Translations under genes and position numbers: made by a program
Source of the DNA: Lasiodiplodia sp. COLG20
Taxonomy: Eukaryota > Ascomycota > Dothideomycetes > Botryosphaeriales > Botryosphaeriaceae
Assembly: GCA_009801085.1 (NCBI GenBank)
Contig: VNWV01000007.1
Coordinates: forward strand, 1 to 64,000
DNA length: 64,000 nt
Direction of reading: 5' to 3'
The notes under the pieces: model-generated
Database searches by the model: none
Told to the model about the DNA's origin: nothing
The model's input: only the letters and a program-made list of their open reading frames with translations
Part shown: positions 22,822 through 32,721 of the stretch, piece after piece
Layout: every line of letters starts with the position of its first letter
How positions within the stretch are numbered: position 1 is the first letter of the stretch

Positions 22822-23886
22822 GCAATATGGTCGGGAGAGAGGAAGCAGCAGTCTTGCATGAACAGGCCAGACCAGGCCCTTTTGAAAGAAAGGGGAAGCC
22901 ACCTCGGCCGGCTAAGGCTCTGGCATGCTGCGGGCTGGGGAGCCCACGCGCATCAACGAGCGCCCCACGAGACGACGACATTGCCGATCGCCGTGGCTCC
23001 TGCGACCCCTGTCTGGAGTGACTTGGGTTGATTACTCGGACCGGCGGGCTCGACGCGCGACCCTGACGACGACGGCAGGACGATCCTTCTGTGCGACGAC
23101 GCGGTGCTAAAATTGTCGCGGTCGGAGGGGCGTAAGGTACATCCGCAGCCTGTTGTTTGGCTTGATGCCTGCTGCGCTCTGACGCAGGGCCGCGCAGGGG
23201 TCGCGTGCCGGGATCTTCCTGAGCGCCCTCCTTTCTGCTCTCCTCCGTTCTCCATCTTTTCCGTTCCCCGGCCACCGCTGCGTGTGACCTCACTGCCCGA
23301 GCGCCCCATCTCGCGCTAGTTGCGACACCGCAAGCTGTGGGTCTCGGCCGCCAGCCGAGCAAAGCGACGCACACGCGTGCGCGGATGACGTCCGTCGCCA
23401 GGGTCTCGCGGATCCCTAACGGCCACCACTTATTTCCTCTGCGGACGCGCGCGGAGTGGCTTTGGTCCATCGCGGCTGAGCACCTTCCTTGCGAATCCGT
23501 GTTGTGTCAGGCAACAGAACAACCGTACGTCACACGCGCCTGCTGCGGTCAGCTCCTGCGCGGACGCTGTCGTGTCGTCGCAGCTGTGGCGAAAAAGACA
23601 CGACGCAGCGAGTGGGAAAAACAATGGGTTAAGGTTCGCGGTGGCTCCTCTTTTTCTATATTCGTGGGCTGGCGCCGTGACGTCGTCGCGCGAGCGCTAA
23701 CCACAACGAGCATCTTTTCTCGTTCATGGATCCAGCACCCAACATCTCCACTCTTATCTCGCTTGATTAGCCTGCATCCCGGATTGCGACAGGGGACGAT
23801 CAAAACGGTGTGCAGAGGTGAAGAAACGTGGGGGGCTTTGTTGGTCAGTGGAGCCCGGGCGGAGTGGAAGACGGCCGAAAGTGCGC

Positions 23887-23935
23887 CCCTCTCTCTCTCT
23901 CCCCACACGACCACACCACCACCGCCGCCGCCGCC
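23887..23935 (+). repeat. Composite CT / ACC / CCG simple repeat
   Basis: A (CT)n run passes into ACC and then GCC/CCG triplets. On both strands it gives low-complexity ORFs, which explains the Pro-rich and Gly-rich shadow frames nearby. Confidence 0.7.
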
Positions 23936-24663
23936 AAAGGGAAGCATAGCGCGCTAATGTGCGATGACATCGCGCCAGAAACTCTGAAACCGCGCTGCTG
24001 GTCGAGGAGAGGCAAAGCGCCCTCAGCCCTGTTGATCGCCGCACTTGGGCAGCATCTAAGACAACCAACCCATTCCTGGATGCCCTCTTTCGGTTGCCGG
24101 AGCTTTCGGAAACGTCTTGTTGTACCCCAGAATCGGACCATACCTCCGTCGCACTGCCTGTGTTGGCACCCGCCCCCGCTCGTCTTTTCTTTCCGAAAGC
24201 CAGCTGGAGACGTTGTTTTTCCCTGCGGGTGCGTGAAAAAGGAAGCTCGTCAGCTGCAGGAACCGGCCCGACCCACTGCCATGAGAGATATGAATCAGGT
24301 CGAGGAAAATCACGCGCTTTCCGCGCTCCATGGCGGGGCGCCGTCTTTTTTCCTCCCCCCGCGGAGTCAGGCGCGGTCCTTCGCTACCACATGGTTGGAG
24401 TGACCGGTGATGATGGGAGCGGAATGACCAATGGCTTTTGCTTGCATATAGATCAGCGGGCCGTGCGGGTGCGCATTGAGCAAGCCCTTCCTCGATAGGA
24501 CAGCAAATCGTGCCAGAACCAGGACGACGCCTATTCGTGCTTGCAATCCTGCAACTTTAGACGGGAGCACGGCGAGCAGGGAAGTTCCCTCCAGGGGAAT
24601 GGCGGGGAGGTCGCGTTCAGACCCTGTCGAGGTGTGTGCATTGCGCAATATTCTTCCTGACGG

Positions 24664-24703
24664 GCGCCGGCGTTGGCGTTGGCGCTGGCGCAAGCGTTGG
24701 CGC
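24664..24703 (+). repeat. Imperfect GGCGTT hexamer tract
   Basis: Units of GGCGTT, GGCGCT and AGCGTT recur in tandem for about 40 nt in non-coding DNA. Confidence 0.6.
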
Positions 24704-24971
24704 GTGTCGACGCTCTGGTGCGAGCTGCTGGGTTGAGGTGGCCAAAGGATGATACCTAGTACATGCCGCAGGTATTCGTAAGTCTCCAGCCCTGTGGCTT
24801 GCATTAGAGCGGCACGTCCGTTATCAGATTTGCTAGCATGAGGGGGAGGAAATGCTGTGAGAGCACATCCTTACTACATCTAGCGGCGCTCGGCTACCCC
24901 ATTTAGGTAAGTGATCTGTACAGCAGTAAACGACAACCATCCGCCGAAAGGCAGATCTACTCGGTTTTTTT

Positions 24972-24986
24972 ATTATTATTATTATT
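24972..24986 (+). repeat. Short ATT microsatellite
   Basis: Five consecutive ATT-type triplets follow a T run. Confidence 0.6.
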
Positions 24987-27185
24987 TTCGCTCCAGAATC
25001 CTTCCGCCACCTTTCTAGGCCCCAGGAAAAAACAAACAGGAACCATTTGACACGGCGACGAAGAAGAAGCAATTGATCAAGTCATCGCATAGCCAATCGA
25101 ACGCCATCGCACCGCGGAGATCAGATGCAAGCCATGAAACAGATGTCCTGTAACCAAGAGCCGTTGGCATCCAACCATAGCCACCACTTTCTTCAGGGTC
25201 CTGTGTGGGGCCGCAGCGACGCGGCGCGGTATGTAGGGAGCTAAAGTAGTGCTACCCTCGGCGGAAAAAAGAAGCTGATCGACACTGTTCGCGACGGAAC
25301 CGCCTCGGGAATAATGTCACTAGTTTCGACGCCACCTCTTTTTTTTTTGCTAACTAAATTCATTGGCCGGCGATGCTGCAACAGGCCGGTGAGAGGAAGG
25401 GAAAAATAAAGAAAACGAAAAGAACGCAGCGTGTTCGACTCATTGCGTGGCGGTGACTAGTGTAATGGCTCTCGTTTCCCCCTCTTCCTGTTCCATTCCT
25501 TCATCCATGTATCCATTCATCCGTTCGTCCCGCATGTCCACTAGAGCCGTGCTCGTGCTCCAACTCTCCGCCATTGGCGTCGCCATGGGCCAAGAGTCGC
25601 GGAACATGACTCGCCGGCAAGATGGGGTTTTGTCGGTCAGATAGCCAGCCGGTCCATCCGTGGGGGGATGATCGTGGAAGAGAGTGTGAAGCGATGAAAT
25701 AAGTACGCAGAGAATTCAATCACGGATTCCATCATTGCTACCGTTGGTCTGCAACTGCCATGCCTGCAGTCTTTCACGTGTACATTCGTCATAGTTCCTT
25801 CATCACGTCGGATTAGGCTCAATCCTGAGAATCACATCGAGTGACGGGATTTTGCGATGGAGCAGGGCTCGGCAGATGAAGAAATGGATCCCTTATCCTC
25901 TCTTTCTCCCCCGCACGATCCCGCATTCTCCGACAACAGATGAGCAGGCAGTGAAGCACTTATACCTGCCGTCGTTTGTCTGCAGTTAACAGTTACTTGG
26001 TCATGCATCCAATGTTTCTTGCATCTATGCATGTGCAAGGAAAGAGAGCAAACCCCCTCTGCAGGGCTCAAAGACAGTTGCTTGGCATATATCTCGCCTT
26101 AGTCTTTCTTTGCCTTCACTGTGACGTCTGCCGGTTGCACTGCACATGCAGACTGGAGTTGTAATTCCTCGAGCCGGTTTCTGTTTATGGAGGAGGCGTC
26201 CCGTCAGAGGTACTACTCACCAGAGGAGAAATGAGGAGGTGGCAAACGACGAGAAAGAATACCTCCATCATTTGACTTCTAACTCGGGGCGACTGGCTAC
26301 ACTCGACAGGTGGGGTGTTTTCTGATTGCTTGAGCACTGATTAGGGCTGGCGGGGCCCCCTCACTTGGGCTGATCTTGAAAAGAATAGGGAAGGCACACG
26401 GCAGACGGTCGGAGAAGGGCAAGGAAGACTCGACGTCATGTCTCGACTCGTCGAAGGTCGATTATATCCTTCTGTCCAGTACAATGTGCAGGGACCGGGC
26501 CTCAGCGAAGGCCAGCCCTTATTTCTGTGCAAAAGACAGGTGGAAAGGCAAGCATGCAATCACATGAGTCAGATGGTGTTGACTCGATAGATTCAATGAA
26601 GCGAAGCTTGAGACATGGCCAAGATTCAAGCTTCACTTGCCCCACAATCGCGCCTAACAGGATCGTTGAAGCGGACATTGCGGAATGACGTTTATCCACA
26701 CCTGGAAATAAAAACACGCCGTAAAAAAACATCTTGATTGCTTGCTCTCTACATTGGTGAGAAGAGGGAAATAATGTGTCCGACTGGAATAAGGCCTGAG
26801 ATCCACGGTTGAAGGAAGCAGACTAAATAGAGGGGACGAATGTTGCTCTCGCATCAACTATAGGCGTCCAACCCACGGGGCGTAGGCGTTGAACGTATAT
26901 GCTCGTGATGCTGTACCGGAACTTACCGCGGTCGGCATCACTTGGCTTGCTGGATCACAGCTTGACTCAAAGAACACAGCCGAGGGTGCGGGGGCAGCGC
27001 ACTACGCCCATCTGGAACTACTACACTGGTCTAGCCTTGTCTCTCTTGGAAGGCTGACGTTCCGAAGGCTCCGTTTATTAATGTGAGAATCGTGTGTACC
27101 ATGCTCGTCCCACCGGCTCAGCCGGGCTGACGTGTGCGACTCATGCCCTCAAACGCGTTGCACACACAAGGAGCGAGCTTCAGCA

Positions 27186-27622
27186 TCAAACTGCGTAGCA
27201 GGTGGTCAGCGAAAGGCGCGCTCTTGTGCAAGGTTGCGCAACCGAGGCCGGGTGCTTACCATTCAGGTAGTCGGCCGCCATGAGCAGTTCCAGGCACAGC
27301 TCAGGCGGGATGTCCATGTCCGGGACGTCCTTCGTATCCTTGTGCTTGTCGTTGTAGTACAAGTACTCGCAGACCTTCTCCAGCACGACGCCGTTGATGT
27401 TCTCAAAGACGCAGCGGTTGCTCTTTGCTTCGGCGAAGTTGTCTGCAGCGAACGGCGTCAGTGACATGCACCTTGAGGCGAGTAATCGGGAGGCTTACTG
27501 GTCGGATCCAACATGCGCCTGATGGCACCGGAGATGTTTGCCGCAGAACGCAGCACCTTGAACTCAAAGCCGTCCCGTGAGACGAGCGTCACGTACTCTG
27601 TCATTCCAGCAGACGATGTCAT
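27186..27622 (-). CDS. ELC1: Elongin C
   Basis: Three exons (27499-27622, 27260-27442, 27186-27190) give 103 aa, the normal size of elongin C. The Skp1/BTB fold is clear: EYVTLVSRDGFEFKVLRSAA, then RCVFENINGVVLEKVCEYLY and PPELCLELLMAADYLN. Elongin C joins cullin-type ubiquitin ligases in the nucleus and cytosol, and in yeast it supports turnover of stalled RNA polymerase II. The last exon contributes only TT plus the stop codon, giving a final valine. Without that splice the frame runs on into a non-homologous tail. The gene is head to head with the ketoacyl reductase, with 192 bp between start codons. Confidence 0.92.
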
Positions 27623-27814
27623 GGTGGGAGGACCGAGAGTTGCTGGGGTGTTGGTGCGTTGGCGTACCGTGTTCGGGAGGAAGAAGAAAGAAGGCGAGGT
27701 CGAAAGAAAAACCGTGTGGAGCTCGCCCCCACGCGAAGGCACGCGACTTCGCGCCGACGAGAAGCTGCGTCCCGCGCCTTCCACCAACACCAACCTTTCG
27801 CACAAACATAATCA
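27623..27814. promoter_or_regulatory. Divergent promoter, elongin C / ketoacyl reductase
   Basis: Only 192 bp lie between the two divergent ATGs, so both promoters must share this stretch. It is GA-rich on the plus strand (GGAGGAAGAAGAAAGAAGG near 27673). Confidence 0.5.
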
Positions 27815-29356
27815 ATGTCGCCGCACGCACTTCTAAGCAGAACCATTCTGCGCGCCACGTCTGGAGCCTCAGCTCTCCGCCGTGCCGCAGCAAGACCCCA
27901 CATTCAGCCCTACCACTCCAGCACCGACACCAGCACTCTAGACGGCCACCACGTTCTTGTGACCGGCGGCAGCCGGGGCATCGGCAAGGCCATCGCCTCG
28001 CGCTTCGCCTCCCTCGGCGCTAGCACCACCATTGTCGGCCGCCACGCCGACACCCTCCAGCTCGCCGCCCACGAAATCGTGTCCCGGTCCCCGCGCTTCG
28101 ATGAAGATTCCATAAGTCACGGCTACGTGACCGGTGACATCTCGACCAAGGGGTTTTGGGAGATGCTCTCCCGCTCCCTCGTCCTGCGTCAATGCCTTCG
28201 CCGCTCCGCTCCTGAATTCAATCAAGAGAAATTCGACCCCACTCCCCTTACTATCCTCGTCAACGCCGCCGGCGTGACGCACAATGCCCTGCTGACCCGG
28301 CAGTCCGCCATAGCCACCGAGGATGCAGTACAGACGAACCTAATGGGCACAATGTGGGCCTGTAAGATCTTGGGCAAGGCGTTGATGAAAAGCTCGGCTC
28401 GGGACGGCGCTAAAAAGAAAAAGGCAGCGGCAGCGGCAGCAATGGAAACGCCGGAAGAAAGCGAAAAGGCTTTGAGGGGCGGAGTCTCCATCGTAAACGT
28501 GAGCTCCTTGTTGGCGACGCATGGTGGCGTGGGGTCTGCGGCGTACGCGGCGAGCAAGGCTGGGGTGCTGGGTATGTACTATGCATGCGGAAATGATACG
28601 CTCTCTTGCCTTCCTGCTCTCCCCACCTCTCCACGGCGGACGGAACTGGATTGACATAAGTGGTCGACGTTTCGGACGTCTTCTGTTTTGTATATACAGA
28701 GTTTTGGGTTCCGCCGTCTCTGTGTGCGCTAACTCCAATCTCTGCAGGACTCACGCGTGCTCTTGCTGGAGAAATGGGCCCGCTCGGGGTGAGGGTTAAT
28801 GTTATTATGCCTGGATACGTTGAAACAGACATGACAGCCGGTAAGTCAGCAGAAGAAAAGAAGACTGCGCAATGCCTATATTCATGCGAGGGCAAGTCCT
28901 CGTTCTTTGGCTACGTGCTCCAAGATGAGGTTGGGCATTGTGATTTTAGGGTTTCCATTGAACTGTCTTGTCCCTTTCTAGGGATGCAGCGACTATGGAA
29001 CAATAGATTCCCCTCCGATGATCGATGAAACGGGAAAAAGGAGAAGTTCGTTGGCTAATATACAAATGCCCGCTTTCCCAAACAACAGCCATGCAAACTG
29101 TGGCTCGCGAGAAAGCCTTAGAGCGTATTCCTTTGAAGCGTTTCGGCACCGTTGAAGAAATCGCCGAAGCCGCCGTTTTCCTCGTGACCAACCAGTACGC
29201 AAATAACTGTGTCATCAACCTCGATGGAGGTATGAGTGCGGTGAGTAGCTCGTGTAGTCGTAATTCGCGCTCTTTTGGTCTCGCACTCGATCATCCAAAA
29301 CGCCTTAAGCAGGATGTGGTATAAGTACAATGGCTGACGCGCAGAAGCAGATCTAA
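27815..29356 (+). CDS. OAR1: Mitochondrial-type 3-oxoacyl-[ACP] reductase (short-chain dehydrogenase)
   Basis: This is an SDR enzyme with an N-terminal Arg/Ala/Ser-rich presequence of about 40 residues that fits mitochondrial import. The NADP(H) loop reads VLVTGGSRGIGKAIA, followed by LVNAAG, SIVNVSS, the catalytic Y/K pair in AAYAASKAG and MPGYVETDMTA. It ends with GTVEEIAEAAVFLVTNQYAN and INLDGGMSA. It probably acts in mitochondrial fatty acid synthesis II. Exons are 27815-28571, 28748-28840 and 29089 onward. After MSA at 29240 the end is ambiguous. Read-through, or a splice to 29313, stops at 29324. A splice to 29345 (after CTGAC...CAG) adds KQI and stops at 29356, which I slightly prefer. 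A Lys/Ala-rich insertion (KKKKAAAAAA) precedes the catalytic region. Confidence 0.85.
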
Positions 29357-29548
29357 TCGGAGACTGAGCAGAAGGCAGATTAAGCTTGTCCAGTTGATTC
29401 TTCACTGCCAGGCTCATGGCAGCAGATAATAGTCCTACGAGCTGAAAGGCTGCGTTTGGGCTTCAGCAAAGGCGACGACGCTGCTGCGAGCGGTTTACGC
29501 TGTTGGAAGATTGCAGTGACGTCAGAAAAAGGGTGGGACATGCCTACC

Positions 29549-31691
29549 TCAGTCGTCAATCGTGATCGGTGCGTTGTCGTCTATCACGATGACATCGTCC
29601 GGTCCTCCGGACTTCTGACCAGCCGATGGCTCCTCTGCAACCTTGCCGCGCTTGCGCAATTTCTCATCTTCTTCAAGACCGGCAGTCTCGGCAGTACGCT
29701 TGCGTTGGCCATCAACGCCGTTAGTGACAACGACGCCATTTCCGTTGAGCTCACTCGGCTCCTCATGGGCGGTCTTGGGCTTGTACGGGATTTCCAGCTT
29801 CTCGGGAAGATGAATCGGCTTTGCGTCCTCGGGGAGGGTCCTGGAACAGTATCAGCATACAACAGTAATATGTAATACGGATGTTCTAGCACATACTGCT
29901 CAGTGATCGAGAGGACGAGATTCACACGGGGATTCTCGTCCTCCTCGTCGATAACGGTAAGGAAGCTGTCAGCCTTCAGACCAATCTCACTGAACTTCTT
30001 GGGCAAGTTGTCGTCCAACTCAGGGTCGTAGATGACGCCGGCATCGCTGTTGACGCTGAACTCTTCACCGTAGCCGAGCTCCAAACGCAAGAAGTCCTCT
30101 ACAAGATCCTTTAAGGTGGCGCGTGAGGTGTCGACAACAAGCTTGGTTTGTGCAACGCTGCAAACCGGGCATTCCGGCTTGGGTGGGTGAAGGTTCTCCG
30201 CCGTAAGCACGCGGTCGGTCGAGCGGGTGAGGAATACCATCTTGGCCTTGTCGTAGTCATCGCGCATGACCTTGAAGGCCTGGAGTACGCAGAGACCCGC
30301 CGTCATAGCATTGGTAGTCGCGATAGCAGGGATGATGTTGCCAGCCATTTCTGCATGTGCATGTTAGTAGTAGCATTTGATGAACAAGAATCGCGATCGA
30401 CTTACGTTTAATATCGAACTTGGATCTAGTCTCGATACCGAAGATGCAGGAGCGGAGGTTTGCAGCTGCTGCGACGAAGTCGAGCGTGTCCACATCATCC
30501 TTGTCGAAGCTCAAAACAGGAGGGGCGTTGCCAGTGTCGGTGTTAGCCTTCAGCTCTTCGAGCCGGGCGCTAAGGCGGCGTATGCTGTCGTTAAACACGG
30601 CGAAGTTCTCTCCTACCGTCCAAATTGCCTGGTCGCTTCGTGCGATGTCGGAACCGGCGCCGCGCGAGTGCTGCGAGATCTTCTCCCAGTCGAGGGGCTC
30701 CGGGGCCCGCCTGTGTGCCCACATTTCCTTCATCGAAAGTAGCCGTTCGATGTCCTCTTTGAAGACCTTCTCGAACACCTTTCGGGGGAAGCTCTCGGAG
30801 CCCATCGACTGGCGAATCGACTTCAAAGCTTGCGCTTCCTTACGCAAGTTCTCAATCTCCTCCCTGTTCTCCGAATCTTCCGTGTGGTCCAGCTCCGGGG
30901 CGTCATCCTCGCTGATGCCGAATATCTCTGTGAACAGGTAGCTCTTGGCCCAGACAATGCAATGAATGGGCTGGCTAGGCGTGCTGCGGATGGTGCAGAC
31001 GGGGAAGCTCTTGGGCGTCTCTTTGACATTGCAGTCGTAGCACTCGGTTTTGCCCTGGCCCATATCAGCATGGATCGTGATGATGCGCGCTAGCTTCTTA
31101 CCTTCTTGATGACCTGAACCTGGCCGTTGAAGCCGGTGGTGCCACTCTCGATCAGAGGAACGTCAGCCGCAAGGCACATCTTATTGACGTGGCGGCGGGC
31201 ATCAAGGTTGTCAAGCGCGTTGAAGACGAGACTGAAGCGTTTGAACCAATCGACGTTGAATTGCGGGTCCTTCACGTTGGCATGGTGCGCCTCAATATTG
31301 ACGTTGGGGTTGAACTTTCCGGCCGATTCCTTCGCGACCTGGACGAATAGAATGCTGGCTTAGCCTCGGACGGCTGGTAGGGGAGCGGGATGGAACTGAC
31401 GTACCAGGGCCTTGGATTTCTTGATGTGCTCATGCCTGAACAGAAACTGGCGGTTGAGGTTGGAGAGGTCGATGGTGTCGAGATCGACGATGTGGATGTT
31501 GCCGAATCCGGTGAGGACGAGGTTCTTGAGCAGCTCGCAGCCAATGCCGCCTGCACCAACCATGAGGACGCGCGACTACGACTGCGGGTCAGCCAGGTCA
31601 GCGGGGCGGGCGCGGGCGAAGATCGCACCTCTTTGATGTGGGCATGGAGCGAGGCGCCGAGCGACTGCTTTGCGAACTTGTCCCGAGCCAT
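29549..31691 (-). CDS. UBA2: SUMO-activating enzyme E1 catalytic subunit Uba2
   Basis: Six exons (31629-31691, 31405-31575, 31102-31338, 30406-31054, 29897-30350, 29549-29840) give 621 aa, close to yeast Uba2. The adenylation site reads [20 protein letters not shown], with [16 protein letters not shown] and [16 protein letters not shown]. The catalytic cysteine lies in PVCTIRSTP. The structural zinc is held by CYDC and CPVC. A ubiquitin-like domain ([20 protein letters not shown]) precedes a charged, probably nuclear-localised tail with [10 protein letters not shown]. The extreme C-terminus, [16 protein letters not shown], resembles a SUMO-interacting motif. Uba2 pairs with Aos1 to charge Ubc9 with SUMO. 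It converges with the ketoacyl reductase, leaving about 190 bp. Confidence 0.95.
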
Positions 31692-32721
31692 TGTGAGGAG
31701 GCGGGGCGAAGCGCAGGAGAGAGCGAGGAGCGGCGGCTTGGATATGTAGCGTGTTAGGGCGCTTGGGTAGCAGAAGAAGCCATGCGGGACGGAGGGTGAG
31801 AGAGTAAATGCCGGACGAGGTGATCGAGCTTCGCGCGGCGCTAGCGCGGGCGTGCAGCTCGAGCAATTATGTCAGAGGACCAAGCACAGGTCCGAGAGCC
31901 GCACACCTGCCAAACCCACCGCCTCCAGGAACGCCGCCCCAGTTTGCCGATGCGCTTGACTCAACTCTGATCATGCACGATTTCCAGCCTTCCATCCCTG
32001 CACCCGTCCCGCGTGTGCGCAAAGCCACTTGCAGCGCAGACGGAGAGCTTAAGCTTCCATTACTCCGCTGTGCCTGACCGACGCCGCCTCACCTGACTAC
32101 CGCGATTAGCGCCCACCGCTGCGGAGGTCGCGCGTCACCGGCATGGAACTACTTTTGAGCGGAGCAATCTTATGTATTCACGTGCGATTATGCCTATGGG
32201 AACCCCATCGCAGCCCCAGCCTTTTTTTCAAAGCCATGAAGAGAAAGGAGAGAACTTGGCCTTCGAAGCAAGGAGTGGGGGCGCCACTGTGCAAGCCCGA
32301 ACGCGTTGACAAGGACGGCGCGTGTTCGCGAGTCCCATCCATCCTTCGTGTGCCGCCAAATCTTGAAACCCTTTCGTACCGTGCAGCCTCGCATGGCCCT
32401 TTTGGAGTGTTCCAGCCAGTCCGGAAATCAAGACCGGCCGTCGGGTTCTAGTTCTCATCATCGAAAAAAAAGCACAGAACGCAATCATGCAACCAACCCC
32501 ATATGCCCATTTCAAACGCCAATTACTTTTGTGAGATGAACTTCGGAACGTAGCCAGGGAATGCAAAGGGGAGAAAATGTGCCGTGTGTCAAAGCATAAG
32601 AAGAAAAAGAAGGCAAGCGAAGTCAAGCGCTATCAATCGCTTGAGGGTAATGGTGTACAGGTGCTAAAACGACCAAGCTGGCGAGAGTCATGCGACTTGG
32701 GCAGATGCGAAAGGGGAATTA
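31692..32721. other. Intergenic: UBA2 promoter and LARP1-like 3' region
   Basis: This 1.0-kb spacer shows no credible gene. The 5' part lies upstream of the UBA2 ATG. Confidence 0.5.

Larger units (their letters stand above)
22739..27185. other. Gene-poor region with simple-sequence tracts
   Basis: About 4.4 kb separates the 89-aa ORF from elongin C. It holds several simple tracts: a CT/ACC/CCG run (23887-23935), an imperfect GGCGTT tract (24664-24703) and a short ATT run (24972-24986). ORFs of up to 206 aa occur but are Arg/Ser/Pro-rich with no motifs. It may contain a long 5' UTR, a non-coding RNA or nothing. Confidence 0.5.

Noticed and set aside
22739..23470. Upstream extension of the 89-aa ORF to 333 aa
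   Set aside because: The added part is random-like, Arg/Ser/Pro-rich and contains the TATA-like element. The conserved-looking protein begins at ATG 22738.
23337..23957. 206-aa ORF on the plus strand in the gene desert
   Set aside because: It is Arg/Ser/Thr-rich, ends in the CT/ACC/CCG simple repeat and shows no protein-like pattern or splice-supported extension.
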